DNA of 64,000 bases. Source: Parietaria judaica. Taxonomy: Eukaryota; Streptophyta; Magnoliopsida; Rosales; Urticaceae. Every line of letters begins with the position of its first letter. Within the stretch, counting starts at the first letter, position 1. This document shows, one piece after another, positions 34,171-46,971 of the stretch. The DNA lies in contig OX940861.1 of NCBI GenBank assembly GCA_954871525.1, forward strand, positions 34,361,201 to 34,425,200. The letters are read 5' to 3'. A program made the translations under genes and the position numbers. Under the pieces are notes generated by a model that was given only the letters and a program-made list of their open reading frames with translations, was not told where the DNA came from and did not search any database.

Positions 34171-35622
34171 GTTGAGAGAGAGAGAATGTAGAGAGAGAGA
34201 AGGGATTGTTTGTGTTTGTGGTGGAGAGAGAGAGGGCTTAAAAGGAGGAGAGAGAAGAGGGATTGTTATTGTTGTCAATGGCGAGAACCAGTCTGTCAGA
34301 CAAGCTCGCCAGCTAGTACACCACTTTGCTCCTGGGTCCCACCACCACTTCTCTCTCCTCTATAACCATTTTTTATTTATTTATTTAATAATGGACGGGG
34401 AAATTGCCCTCAATTTTCTCAACTATATACTCATAAAACGCAATGTTATTCATTCATTCTCTCACCGGTTCTTTCTTTGGTTTTCTTCCTCCTAAATAAA
34501 ATACACATTAAAAATAGTAAGTTTCTTGAGGTTCACGAATTGCAATACTTTAGTAAGGAAATCTGTTATTTAATCCTTTTTTATTTATTTATTTATTTAG
34601 TAACCGTTTTGAGTGCATGTCTTTTAATGCAAATTCAAATTTAGAGGGTGTTACTGATTTGGTAACTGTACCCAAATGGAATGATTGTTTTTTTGTTTGC
34701 TTATCACTGATTTGCCACATGTGCTCTCTGCAAAGAATTACAAATATTGATTTTTTTTTTATTTTTTAACAAAAAAGTCTTGTAGGTAATTTAGTATATA
34801 GTATATACTATTATTATCTTAGCTCAGTTATTTAATTTTTATTGATTCCAAAACTATGTCAATCGTATTTAAGTTGAATTATTTGAATAACACGTCACAT
34901 AGAGTTCATTTAGTTGCTTTCTACACGTTAGCCGGAAAAAAGCCGATTATTTGTTCCTTTCTGCTGTTTTTTATATGTAAAAGCCAAACGGTCAAATTAC
35001 AGTGTTTTTTTTTTTTCAGAATTGATTAGAATTTAGAATGTGTCTTTTTTTTTTTTTAAATAATATTGGTGTCAAAAACTATATTCACAGAGACACCTAA
35101 AAATAAAAATAAAAACTTCAATGACAAGTAAATAATTTAAAGTACTAACTTTTCATGTTATTTATTTTTAAAAAATTAATCAATTTTAGTCTAAATAATC
35201 TTTTATCAAAGGTAGAAATTCATATAACTTACATGATCACGTAACGTGTAGATGCATAATAATATTTATACATATAGTTTTTTTTTTTTTTAATTAGGCT
35301 TGACCAAATCTTTTTTGTAGGTTTTTTTTTTAACTTATGGTTGGATTTGTAAAACCTTAAATTTTAAGTCATAAATATGTTATATTAAGGTAAGTAAGTC
35401 ATAAGCATGTTTTATAGAATTTTCTTTGGATATTAACTTGAAAATAGAGTCAATGGATTTGTCCATAAACATGATGGACTTAAAGAAGAAACCCAATGTT
35501 AATAATAATAATATCAATTTAATAATGAGATAGAAGAAATACATGCTCTTTGGATAAGGATTCCTACTATGCTTTTTTACCTTACTTCAATTTCACACAC
35601 TTCAATTTCACATACACTCAAT
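34171..35622. other. Patellin upstream region and AT-rich intergenic DNA
   Basis: 34171-34260 is a GA/CT-rich leader of the minus-strand gene, probably its 5' UTR. The promoter should lie in about 34260-35000, but I name no element with confidence. The rest is AT-rich with poly-T runs and no gene. Confidence 0.5.
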
Positions 35623-36215
35623 TAGGGCGAAAATTTTGTAACCGTTTCTCGGTTTTGTCCCGGTTCCGGTTCCGGTCCCAGAACGGTTTTAAAAAAAATA
35701 AGGGAAATTTAGTTTGAAACTGGGAACCGATACTTCTCGGTTCACGGGAACCGGAACCAGTACCAGAAGCCAAATTTCCCAATTTTTGTTCCGGTTTTAA
35801 ACTACATGTAGTTTTAGATGTTTTCATATTATGTCGTTTTTAAATATTTTGTATGTTTATTGTAGTTTTTTGGGTTTTATGTCATTTTTTATTACTTAAA
35901 CTACATGTAGTTTTCGTTATTAGGGTTTATGATTTCCCATTTTCTATTCTCGGCCCTTTCAATATCTCTTTCTCTCTCTCTCATCCATCGCGATGTCATC
36001 TTCTTCTCTTCGCCGAGAACCCTCCACCGTCGATTACATGTCTTCGTCTCAAAACTAGAAGATTTCGCTCGCAAGCACAATCTATGTCTCGTGTTAGTTT
36101 TTGTTCCGGTTATTGATTTGTTTCGGCCATTGATTTTTGTCTCGTGTTAAGTACCGAATTTGTTCACGAATCTTTTCTGACTTTTTCCCGGTTCCCGGTT
36201 CCGCTTTCACCCCTA
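35623..36215. mobile_element. Small hAT-like element, 593 bp
   Basis: It starts TAGGGCGAAAATTTT and ends TTTCACCCCTA, inverted ends rich in CGGTTCC/GGAACCG subterminal repeats, as in plant hAT elements. The flanks CACTCAAT (35615-35622) and CATTCAAT (36216-36223) match at 7 of 8 bases. The 70-87-codon frames inside show no transposase motif. Confidence 0.75.
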
Positions 36216-36223
36216 CATTCAAT

Positions 36224-37267
36224 TCTCTTATCCCATAAAACAAATTACTAATTGGCACCTTAAATTTTTCTCTTTGGTGTACTTTCGCTTTTAAATTTTA
36301 GTTTTTAGCAACGTTTTTTTCTTCTTCAGAATAATATTATAAATTGACACAAACTATTACTTTGTACACAACCTTGAGACTATTTTATCAATTAGTAGCC
36401 GAATAATACCAACATACTGTTATATAATTACTAAATAGGACTTAAAAAATAAAATTTGAAAGAATAATTAAGGTGAAATTCACAAGATATTAGAGAAGAA
36501 CAAACTCTCAAATAAGTGATATACACACGACAAGTTAGTAGCCCGTCAATTGTGATGTCAAGGAGACATTGCGTGCTACAAACAAAAGTTGGAGGATCTA
36601 ATTGCACCAACAATAAAAGCTCAGGGGTATTGGTGCAAATATATTGATATGAGGAAGAGGTGACAAGGTCGGTCGAGTAACACAATTACACAAGCGACAA
36701 TTTCAATACATGGAAACAATGGGCCGCATAGAAAAGACAACCCTAGTTTAGTCCATCAATATATTAATATATATAGATATTTCTGAAACCTCTAGGCACG
36801 TATTTCATTTCATGATAGTTTAGTAGATGATTTTAATGAATGTTTTTTTTCCCACATACTGCCACCAAAATTTTCATTTTCACTTGTTTCTCGGATTTCA
36901 TTCTCCAAACGGGCCCTTCCAATACAGCCAACCAGGTAACGCCACGTAGCTGTCAAATAAAAAATAAATAATAAAAGATGATGTCACATAAAGAACCGTT
37001 TGGTTAAAGACCGTGACGTTTTGTTCGTTACTGTTATTATATTCTGTGGACGAGTGAGCCTAAGGTAGGTTTTGTATATAAAGTTTCAATTTTGTTATCA
37101 CTTACTCCTCCAAAAAAATAAAATTAGAGAACCCTTAAATCGAGAACCGCCGGGTAGATCGGAGGGTGTAGATGTAAACCGAGTTATTTTTTGTAATATT
37201 TTATAAAATCGTTAGACACTTGTGTCAATTTCATACAAATATACCGAAAATCGATTAATATACATAT
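36224..37267. other. Intergenic DNA
   Basis: No gene is supported. An 84-codon minus-strand frame at 36431-36685 has no recognisable feature. Confidence 0.5.
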
Positions 37268-38723
37268 TGTTATGTGCATTTTTCGTAACATATAAAAATT
37301 GGGCCCATTTTAAAAAAAGTCAAAGCCCATTAAGAAAAGTTAAGGCCCATCACCAAAGCTAAAGACCCGGGGCCGACGAACTAAGACATTGGCGAGGCCC
37401 GGGGTCAAAGAGCCGACGAGGCGACAAGCCGACGAAGCGACAAGCACCCTCGTCATAACTTGACGAGGGCATAACTTGTAATTATTCCATACGACGAGGA
37501 GATCCGAGACCACGAAGATCTCCGGGAAATCCTCCGGATTCCCCCGAACTCAACACACGGACTCGCGGACAACCGGAAGACATCAAAGACGAAGAGAGAA
37601 GCATCAACGACCTTTTTTGCAAGGCTAGGGGCCTCGACAACCCTATGTAGCAGGGGAGAAATTCGTAGGCCCCTAGAGGTGCAATTTCAGGGAATTGACT
37701 TTCCTATAAATATGAGACTCCCCCCCCCCCTATTTCGACACTCACTCACAGTTTTCTCCAAAGCTTCTCTCTCTAGAAAGTCGCCCCTCTCTCCCCCCCA
37801 GTAAGAATTGCGAGCTTGTTGGCTGAGGCCCGACTAAGAGAAGATCTAGAAGAAGAGTCTTAGCCTCAACAAGAGAAGTTGTTCGACGAGTCAACGAAGG
37901 AGGCCCTCGCCAGGTGATGAAGGCCCTCGCCGGGATAAGAACTTTGCCACCACGAGGGAAGTTCGACGGGGAGCTCGCCAACATCCGCGGAGTCGACATG
38001 GAGCAGCCCTTAACAGGTTAGGCACCCTCGCCAACCTCGACAAGGTCGACAAGGAGTACACCTCTTCAGGTCAAGGCTCTCGCTGTGATACAAACTTCGC
38101 CATCACGAGGGAAGTTTGAGAGTGAGCCCGCCAGCACCAACGAGGTCGACGAAGAACAATTCACGCCGGTAATACCCAGCTAACTGGCCAAGGGTCACCC
38201 CCGCGCCGCCAACATCGGCACTTCCGACGAGTCAAACCACATCGTCATTCACCCGTCGTTTATCACTAACCCCGAACTACGTGGGACCTGATTCTCTTAA
38301 ACTGAGATACGTAGGCAGCCTCGCCCAACCATAAGCGACGGGGCATGGGCCCAATCTACCCTCTTTTACAGGTCCTCCCTCGCCGTAGGAGCTCGCCAAG
38401 GAAGGAGAATCACGAAGAATCATCAAGACCAGCTCAGAGCTTCATCAAGACCGGGGTTCGCCAAGACAAGGACTCTGCTCAGACAAGGAGCTTCGCCAAG
38501 ACAAGAACCTCGCCCGGACTTCGCCACCACGAGAGAAGTCCGCCGAGGATCGCCAAGGACAGCCCGGAGACTCATCCAAGACGACGGATTCGCCTCCAAC
38601 TTTGACGATCATTAGTCAACCCACGTTGACTCAGCATTCAATTATCCTTGTATTCAGCGGGTCACTCTCGGGACCCGAACCTTGGATCCGACTCTAAGTT
38701 AAAGCCATTTTTACGCATTAACA
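37268..38723 (+). repeat. Solo-LTR-like unit of a gypsy/LARD-type element, 1.46 kb
   Basis: It begins TGTTATGTGCATTTTTCG and ends TTACGCATTAACA. Its end is the inverse of the start of the related unit at 42208 (TGTTAATGCG), as expected of LTR termini. Inside are a TATA box (CCTATAAATATGAG, about 37702), a C run (37720-37730) and, near 38276-38330, GAACTACGTGGGACCTGATT with GATACGTAGGCAGCC, a motif I associate with Tat/Ogre-type plant LTRs. No internal coding region lies alongside, so it is probably a solo LTR. No clean duplication was found. Confidence 0.6.
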
Positions 38724-39890
38724 TATACCAATGGAATTTTCTTGCTTAAAAATGTAGATTCCTCTTAAGCAAAGCTTAGTACTTGAGTTGAGCCTCGATA
38801 CTCAAGCTTTTTAGCTTCGCGCTCAGTGTAGTGAAAGCACTACATTGTTGACTCGATTTTTCGTCGAAGCTAAACTTATTATACACATCTAATCAATAGA
38901 CTGAGCTAAGGTGAGCCATCAACAAGCAAAAGTTTTATGTGATTCAAGCCGTTAATGAGGTCTTTTCTCCAAAAAAAAAAAAAATCATTGTGGCTTTTGT
39001 AAATATTACATGATTGAGTATAAATAAGAGACATTCTCGAAAATCATAAGACGAAAGAAAAGGCCATCAAGAGTTGAAAGAGTGGGATTCGAATCCCGAA
39101 ATGAGGAAAAAAAATCCTAGGAACAACTACACTCAAGCCGCGTGAGAGCATAGGTGTCTTATTGCTTTTTTTATGTGTAGATCTATGTGCCTTTTATAAG
39201 TAAAGCGCAATTCTGCATTATACGAAAATAGTGACTTGATAAGTCTTTTATGAACTGTAGTCGGACGAGCCTCAGATAAGTATTTGGAAATGATAGTACT
39301 ACAACTTAGAGAAAAGCACATCGCGCGTCATATTTCATGGAGTTGTGCTATCACGTCTCGTCGAGCATCCTCTCTTCATGTGTGCAGGGCAGAGCTACTA
39401 GACTTACTCGAGAGCATGTCGGGTTGGAGCAAATTTGCATGTGGGCTGACGCGGTCGGGAAGACTTCCTACAGTTATCCTACCTTGATAGTTGAAACCAA
39501 CAAGCCAGAAAATAACTCTAACTCGTAAAATAGATCAGCCATAATTAACTAACACTGTCATATTAAACGCAAAGTCAAAATAAAAAGGTTAAAAACTTAT
39601 AATGTTTTCTAAAACAGTCACATAGCAAACCATTGCCGTAAACTTATTTTATCTCTGGGGGTTTTTATTTTGGAAAATGATTAACATTGAATTATTTTCT
39701 TTTCTTTTTTTTTTTTAAAAAAAGACGAGCCTCATTATTTCCTTCCCCAAATGGGTGTGACTCTAGAGAAAAGAGTACTCCACCTTAAGCTATTGTCCCG
39801 AACAAGGAGCGAGACTCTATCATTACAACCAGAATCTTGGAGAAAAAAAATATCAGTACTTGCCAGAATAGACTCCAGCCATACCATATT
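38724..39890. other. Intergenic DNA with no clear gene
   Basis: A B-box-like GGGATTCGAATCCC occurs near 39087, without a convincing A-box or cloverleaf. Open frames near 39284-39528 overlap one another and show no domain. Confidence 0.4.
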
Positions 39891-39894
39891 TCTT

Positions 39895-40045
39895 CTAGAC
39901 TTAATCGCGGGTTTAGCAAAACCATGTGTTAGTTCATTACAACATCTCGAATTACAGTAAAAAAAAGTCACAGACTCAATCCGAGTAGCTAACCGATGAA
40001 TCTCAGATATAATAGAACGTAAGTCAGAAAGATGAACGGGTCACT
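39895..40045 (-). pseudogene. Degenerate LINE-type RNase H fragment
   Basis: Minus-strand reading gives HLSDLRSIISEIHRLATRI, then ESVTFFYCNSRCCNELTHG and FAKPA. The pattern matches the end of the RNase H-like (RVT_3) domain common in plant LINEs and their relatives: hydrophobic beta strand, F-x-F-C, R-x-x-N-x-x-AH-x-LAK. The Ala-His of the usual motif reads Thr-His here. Stops lie immediately upstream in the same frame, so it is a remnant. Confidence 0.4.
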
Positions 40046-41508
40046 AAACTAATAGTCTAATACCATAACTCTCCTAAGGCCATCGATTTTCGGGCCAGAG
40101 CATTTTGATTGTTATCTTTCTTTGGATTCTCACTAAATTGAGACGAAGAGAGTAGTAAGGGTGACTTGGTCTTTTCCTCTTTAGTAAAGGATGGAATAAA
40201 AAAGTTGGTGCCCTAAGTTTACTTTGTTGTCTCTTTCTCTGAGTTTAAATTTTCCATATATATTTATATATACAAACCAAGATATTAAAATATTTTTTAG
40301 AATTTCTGAATTCAATTGCTAAGCTTTCATGAGAGAAGCAGAAAAGCAAAGCTTACCTTAATAGCTTAATCGAAATTTGTCAGAAAAGATTAAAGGAATA
40401 GATTGTAAACAATAGGGTTTATTATTTCATGTAATTAAAATATGCAGAGCTGTATTATATTATATATGTGAAGAGAGAGAGAGAGTCAGCACCGCAATGG
40501 ACGCTGGCTACCAGACATTCTGTTGAACTGAAATAGGAAATGCTGGCATTATTAGGATATCATTTCCTACACAAATATATATATATATACACACACAATA
40601 TTTGCGGTAAAAATACTCGTACATTATGAAAAAATGATTATATATATATATATTTTTTTTTTATTTCTTAATGATAAATTTTTTGAGTAAGAGTTATTAA
40701 AATTTTCTATTAATTCCTTATCGTAATTCGTAACTAGGTGTTCACCCTTTTTGACAGGTACTGAAATGACTGACCTGACCTATAGTGCTTTAGTTTTTTG
40801 ATGGTTGATCAAGTTTTGAGTTCTATGCAAGAACTTAGTGTTTGTTATATATATTTACACAAAATAGTGCGCGAATTCTTTTAACAAGAGTCACGTGGCT
40901 TACTATATATGTGATGAATCAAGTTATTTTGATCTATTTGACATTCGATCTTCTTATTTTCGGTATCTTTAGTTCATTTAGTTATTAATCAAGCTATGAG
41001 ATAGACAGAATGGATTGATTTCGGTCTTCAACCATAAATATCGTAACCAGTCTCGTATCAAGACTTTTAAAAATTGGGTCAACCCAATTTAACTCAATTT
41101 TCTGTTAGAAATGATTTCTTCTTAAAAGAATAAAAATAGACTTCTAGTGCTCGAAAATTAAAAAACAAGAAAGATACAACTCTACATTTATGTCATAATC
41201 TAAGTATTCAATTTTCTTAGTTTCAACAATAGTGGATTAACCTTGAAGTTCCAAAAACGACATATTTGTAACAAAATCAATAAAGTATTGAGGCAATAGA
41301 TCAACAAATATGAAAAATGAAGAATGCAGAGAAAGAGAAGGCAAGACGTGTTTACTATTATCCTTAAAGCAAATTCGGTCATTTTCGGTGTCCGAAAGGA
41401 TTGTCATCTTCTCAAGATATACAACCATGGTCAACTTTTACTTCGCCTTTTTTAATTTACCGATATATTTTAAATATTAGTGGAGCTGATACCGACCAGT
41501 TGAAATGT
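40046..41508. other. AT-rich intergenic DNA
   Basis: No gene is supported. There are short TA and CA microsatellites near 40577-40600 and 40638-40652. Confidence 0.5.
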
Positions 41509-41629
41509 TAAAAATAGCTTGGCCTAGTAGTAAATCCGACTCTTCATGAGGTTTTGAGTTCAATCCCTTGAGGCCGATAGTGCCTACGGCCAATTGTGCC
41601 GATTGTTTTTACCATGAAAAATATCTTGT
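41509..41629 (+). repeat. SINE, first tandem copy (no tail)
   Basis: It starts AAAAATAGCTTGGCCTAGTA (A-box-like), with a B-box-like GAGTTCAATCCC at about 41556. It breaks off at ATATCTTGT, where an identical head begins again. Compared with the second copy it lacks 11 bases (ACTACAATAAG) after AAATCC. Confidence 0.72.
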
Positions 41630-41820
41630 AAAAATAGCTTGGCCTAGTAGTAAATCCACTACAATAAGACTCTTCATGAGGTTTTGAGTTCAATCCCTTG
41701 AGGCCGATAGTGCCTACGGCCAATTGTGCCGATTGTTTTTACCATGAAAAATATCTTGTAATGTGAGTACATGTAATCTTGGCCAATAGTGCCATCCAAT
41801 TTAAAAAAAAAAAAAGTTAA
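41630..41820 (+). repeat. SINE, second tandem copy with A-rich tail
   Basis: Same head and B-box as the first copy, then a full 3' part (GAGTACATGTAATCTTGGCC, AATAGTGCC) and a run of A at about 41802-41814. Its 3' part matches the SINEs at 1-145 and 54464-54638. Confidence 0.78.
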
Positions 41821-42207
41821 AAAAAAAGGTTATGTGTACTTTCAATTACTATTAACGTGTTTTTTTTTTATAAATATATGTGTCGTTTTAATATTCTAAA
41901 TAAATATAATTCCAATTGCTAATGTACATATACTTTTAATTTCTAATGCATATCTGATATACTTAATTTTGTACATGTGTTGTTTAATAACAATTGTATT
42001 TTTAGTAATAACTTTATATTATTATATATATTACATTGATATTGTATAATTACATAATTAATTATAATAAGATTTATAGAGCTGAGTTTCTTTTAGGCCT
42101 TTAAAAACTTGAGTGAGGTATAATTGCTAAAAAATAAAAATAAAAAGGGACTTTAACTTGGATTTATACATTTGTTAAAGTTCCGAAACAAAAAATAAAA
42201 TAAAATG
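41821..42207. other. AT-rich spacer
   Basis: No gene or element ends were recognised. Confidence 0.5.
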
Positions 42208-43368
42208 TGTTAATGCGTATTTTTCGAGCTATTAAAAATATGGGCCCAAAAGGTAAAAGTCAAAGCCCACGAAGGAAAGTCAAGGCCCAACGACCGAGCC
42301 CAAACCCATTAGATGAATCACGGAAGAAAAGGCCCAAGAGATGGAGCCCAAAGACCAAAGACTACCTTCCGACCACCTAGAGGTGCCCCCCGCGATGACC
42401 TCAAAAGGTTCCCGACAATCCCATGAGGTTACGACGACCTAAGAGGGTCCCTGACGAAGAAATAACCACCTTATAGGATCCCCGGCACGAAGACAAACAT
42501 CTCGGAAGCTTCCCAACGACGCCCCGACCAAGACAAGCTCTCCAGGCGACCTGCCGACAAAGAAAAGCTCTCCTGGCGACGACAAGCTCCCAGGACGACG
42601 TGCGACTCATCTCCAACAAACTCGATAAGATGAATTACTCAACAACCATTAAGCTACAAGAAAAACCGAGTTCACGATGGTGTTAAGGATGATCCAAAGA
42701 CGCATTAGGACCCGATCGACAAGCTCGCAGGACACCCGGAGAGGCTCACGACGACGTTTCGGATGCCCAGCGACTCATGCATTTCGCAAGCATATTCGGC
42801 AACCCCCCGCCCCAGGAAAGGACAATCGGCGACCTCCTCCCTTGCAAGGCCCCACGAATTTCTCCTAGGCATTTTTAAGGAATATTCCTTTTAGATGCCG
42901 CCAAAATAAATAAATAAATGTTATCCTTTTTTCCTATAAATAGGAGCATCATTCTTCACATTTACACACAACTTTCTCCAGAACTTATTTCTCTACTTTC
43001 TCTCTTAAAATCGCCCATCTTCTCCGGCCACCCTTGGCTCGCGCAACGTCGCCTTCGAAGCTCGCTAGGAAGGCCTTAATTTAAGCAGAGACTTGACGAG
43101 AAGGACCAGGGCTCATCATGGAGATTGTCCTCGCCACGAAAGCTTGCCAGTACGGGCCAATTTAACCCCAAAGCTTTCCTAGTGTGCCATCATCGCCCCG
43201 GAGCTCGCCAGGAAGCACAGTTTCCCATCGGAGCTCTTCGCAAGCCTTGCCCTTGACGACCACCTCCATCGGAACTCTCTAGATCATCAAGATCAAGCTC
43301 GTCTTTGATTCTCTCAGGCGACGTCTGTTAAGGTCAGATTTTGCCAAATCATCCCTCAACACTTCTGA
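42208..43368 (+). repeat. LTR-like unit B1 (truncated)
   Basis: It starts TGTTAATGCGTATTTTTCG and closely parallels 37268-38723, including repeated GGGCCCAAA and AAAGCCCA motifs and a TATA box (CCTATAAATAGGAG, about 42935). The usual GATACGTAGGCAG block and terminal CGCATTAACA are missing before a second unit begins. Confidence 0.5.
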
Positions 43369-44448
43369 TGTCATTTTATGCCCAGATGACCGAAAATAGA
43401 GGCAAGGATACTTGAAAATTCAAGGCCCATCAAAAGGTAGAGCAGTTTAAGGCCCAATAGCGATAAGGTCCCAAAAGACCAAGACCTGCCAGCGTTAAGA
43501 CACCTCATTGCGTCATATCAACGAGGCTTATCGGGAAGCAGGACTTCATCGCCCAAGAGAGCGCATCGGACAAAGGCTTATCGAAGGAGAGTCTCATCGG
43601 CAAAACCCAATCGAATCAAAAAAGGAGGGAAATCAAGATCGCGAAAAAGAAGGAAATGCATTCATTCAGTTGAGGATTTCGTGGGATATCCAACGAAATT
43701 CATGGAAGGATAACAACAATCAGAGCTAAAGGAAGGGAAAACCTAGCACGATTTGTGGGATTAATCTAGAAACTCTAAGCCTATAAATACGCATGTAAAT
43801 TCGTTGTTCAAGGGGAGAGGATCATTTTTGAGCCGTGAGTTTTGAGAGAGAAAAGTCTTGTGTACTCGAGTTTGCTTATTCATAGCATTCTCGATCTCCC
43901 AAGAGCTAGAGTGTGTAATCTCCGATTGTCCAAGCTATAAAACGGAAGAAACCGAGTCCTCTCGGAATCATAACAAATCAAGAGTAATAGTGTTCATATT
44001 TATTTGTGTTCTTTCGGTTATTCTTGTGACTGTAAGGCGTCCCAAAACGCCCTCTACAACGTCATCTGCTGAAGATCTCATCCATGAGGAATCATACCCT
44101 ATTCAGGGACCCTAATCCTCGAATTTCACTAACCCCTGAACTACGTGATGACCCGATCCATCTTGACTACAAGTTCGTACGTAGACAGCCTTGCTATAGT
44201 GACGGGGTGCGGCATCAACCTTTTCTTTTTTGCAGGCCCTCCCTCGCCGCCGAGAAGTCGTCGAGGAAGGAAATACATCAACAGAACAACTCGTGCCTCG
44301 TTGGAGACGACGATTCGCCTTCAGCAAAGTCGAGACGATAGTCAACCCTCGTTGACTCCACCTTTGACTGCGGACGCGACGTTAGGGTCCGGCCCTGGGC
44401 TTGAACCGTGGACCAGGTTCTAAGTTAATCAAAATTCGTGTATTAATA
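43369..44448 (+). repeat. LTR-like unit B2
   Basis: It begins near TGTCATTTTATGCCCAG. It has a TATA box (CCTATAAATACGC, about 43781), the GAACTACGTGATGACCCGAT block and GTACGTAGACAGCC (about 44176), and ends in CGTGTATTAATA. The flank AAATG before 42208 and AAATA after 44448 match at four of five bases, so B1+B2 may be one inserted, internally rearranged unit. The frames inside show no domain. Confidence 0.5.
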
Positions 44449-45046
44449 AAATAAATGACTATGGATTATTAAATTGAGGGGATTATCCACACCAATGTCC
44501 GAAGGTAAAAGTAAATAGATATTAATTAAGTTAAAATTAATTTAAAATTAAAAAATCGCTCTTTCTTATGGGTTAACGCTATTCTAAAGATAATCAACCA
44601 CGCCGACTCTTCGTTGTTACGTAAGGGCCATGCCAAGGAATTCATTTCTACTAAAGCCCCGAAGCTCGTTGTACGACTTGCCATTGCTAGACCTTGGGGC
44701 CACAATTTCGACAGTCACAATTCGTCACAGAAAGGGACAGCCCCGTGACAGGAGTATCCGCAGCGCTGCGCTCGCCTCGGATGGCTTCTACGGCCGGTGG
44801 CCTTCTCGATTAAACTACAACGATTGTATAGGTTAAACACTAAACACTTTTTAACGTCATGGACTCATGAATTGGGATTGTGATTGTGACATACTTTATT
44901 TTAGTATTTAAGACACAGTCATAGGTGTTAACATAATTTGTGACGTATTTGGGCTATTCTCCTATCTTAAGGCATTGTAAATTATAGTACAATTTCCTTG
45001 TTTGGTACATTCTAGATCGAGGATAAAAAAAAATGGTTCCGAAAAA

Positions 45047-45077
<31 letters not shown>

Positions 45078-46085
45078 GTTGTCCAAAAGGAAGGAAAATA
45101 TGTCCATTATTTAATAGCGCAGTTGAGGAGGCTATAAATACACAAAGACACAACTATACAATTGCTTAAGAAAATCTTGAGCCACACGCAAAGAACATAG
45201 AAAAACAAGGCTATATATTTGCCTATTCATGTTTTGCGAATTATTTAATTAATTTATTTTTATTTTAAAGAATTTAATAATTGTCAACAATTGGTTTGTC
45301 AATGACTAGATAGAAAGCAATGTCACCACAAGAATTGGATTTGGTTTTAAATGTCTAGAATTTCATTTTATATTCCCTTGAGCTAGAGAAAAGAGGCACT
45401 TATCCATATACTCAAAACTCAATAGACTTAATTTGGGTAAACATTGAGGGCATTATATGTCAATTTTGTACCCTCTTTTGCTTGCTTTTTTGACCCTACA
45501 TTAAAAACGACACGAAGTGATATAAATAAATAAAATTTATTATTAAAATCCAAATAACATTATATGGTTCTTTTAAGTTCTATCCGATAACTTATTGTAA
45601 TTGCATTTTACTCATTTCTAAGACAAAGTTAACCATAATATTTTTTGTTACTATGCTTCTGTCTAAAACCAGGTATTACCATTGGTCTATTAGTCTATAT
45701 ATTAGATAAGTAGCAAGAGAAGAATAATCAATTGTAAAACGAAAAAGTTTTAAGTTCTCTTTTGTCGTTCTTGATAAAAATTTGTATTTAATTACGGTTA
45801 AGTTCTTATAAATAAATATTATTAAGACTAGAAATTTTTATTATATTATTGAATTTATTATTTTTATAATGTTAGTTAGAATCAAAATCATAAAAAATAT
45901 TATTTTATTAAAATCGAGTATTAATTTAACAAAATTTTACTGTATTGTGCCATTGATTTCTTCATCATCTCATGCCGCCCAATATATGCCCAAGTTTATG
46001 ATTTCTCGTAAGAAAGACATTTACTATTGATAAACACAAAATGCAAGCGGTAAAACGCCTATTTCAGTTGTGAAATACCTGAATT
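44449..46085. other. AT-rich intergenic DNA
   Basis: No gene is supported. An ATT microsatellite lies at 45049-45076. An overlapping frame at 44630-44836 is without features. Confidence 0.5.
45049..45076. repeat. (ATT)n microsatellite
   Basis: A pure trinucleotide run of about nine units. Confidence 0.95.
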
Positions 46086-46524
46086 GATTGTAGGGTAAAT
46101 GAGTCAAATGCCCATTTGAATCCAAATCTTTTTAAAAAAATGCCCACAAACCATTAAATACTATCCAAATTGAAATTTATAGACCTTAATACCCTTGGTT
46201 TTTTATTACGTGGCATTAAAAATTAATTCCTTTATATAATATTCAGTTGTTATAATAATAATTAAAAATCATCCTATTTTTGTGGAAGTTTTAAACATGA
46301 TATCTTTGACTAATATACATCTATTATAATAATAATTGAAATTTATTGTTCCTATTTTTTTGTGATATCGTTGTACAACCTTCTTCTCTACAACTTTCTT
46401 CTCCTTCGACGTAATTTCAGTTCTGATCGTTGTTACTCTGATCGTTGGCTTCTCGTGCGCCAATCGTTGGCTTCTCCTTCGGCGACGGTTTCCATATCTG
46501 TCGTTCGGTGGTTGTCATTCTGCG

Positions 46525-46790
46525 ACATAATTACAGTTACAAATACAAACGTAAAGTAACTACAATTACGTAATTGTAGCTACAGTTACGTAAGTGTAAT
46601 AGAAATTACATTTGTAATCGTAACTACATATACGTAAGTGTAACAAAAATTACATTTATAATCGTAATCGTAACTATAGTGATGTAATCGTAACTACAGT
46701 TACGTAAGTGTAACAAAAATTACATTGTGTAATCGTAACTACATATACGTAAAGTAACTACAGTTACGTAAACGTAACTACAAAGTCACT
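46525..46790. repeat. Minisatellite built on TACGTAA / GTAATCGTAACTACA
   Basis: Variant units containing GTAATCGTAACTACA, GTTACGTAAGTGTAA and CAAAAATTACA recur about eight times. TACGTA is itself palindromic. It is non-coding. Confidence 0.85.
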
Positions 46791-46965
46791 TGCAATGGCC
46801 GGCACCGCGAAGGAACCCGCAACACCGAAAATCGCCACTCAACGGATTAGCTTGCATCGTCTGAGGCGCAAATGGATTAGCTTGCATAGATCCGAAGCCA
46901 TCTCCGGTGATGAACGCACTCGAAGAAGGAGTGCCGAAAGCAGGCGTCGTTGAACGGCGAGAGAA
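46791..46965 (+). other. GC-richer island of unknown origin
   Basis: The stretch looks gene-like in base composition and repeats GGATTAGCTTGCAT twice (about 46854 and 46872). No domain is seen in any frame. It may be a captured gene fragment in a repeat spanning about 46090-47540, but I could not define that repeat's termini. Confidence 0.35.
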
Positions 46966-46968
46966 GTC

Positions 46969-46971
<3 letters not shown>

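Noticed and set aside
32992..34191. A 399-codon plus-strand open frame across the patellin locus
   Set aside because: It is antisense to patellin exon 1 and is Leu/Arg-rich because the sense strand is Glu/Lys-rich and GC-rich. The minus strand has domains and splice sites.
39060..39145. Possible tRNA gene (B-box-like GGGATTCGAATCCC)
   Set aside because: No matching A-box, acceptor stem or anticodon arm could be built on either strand.
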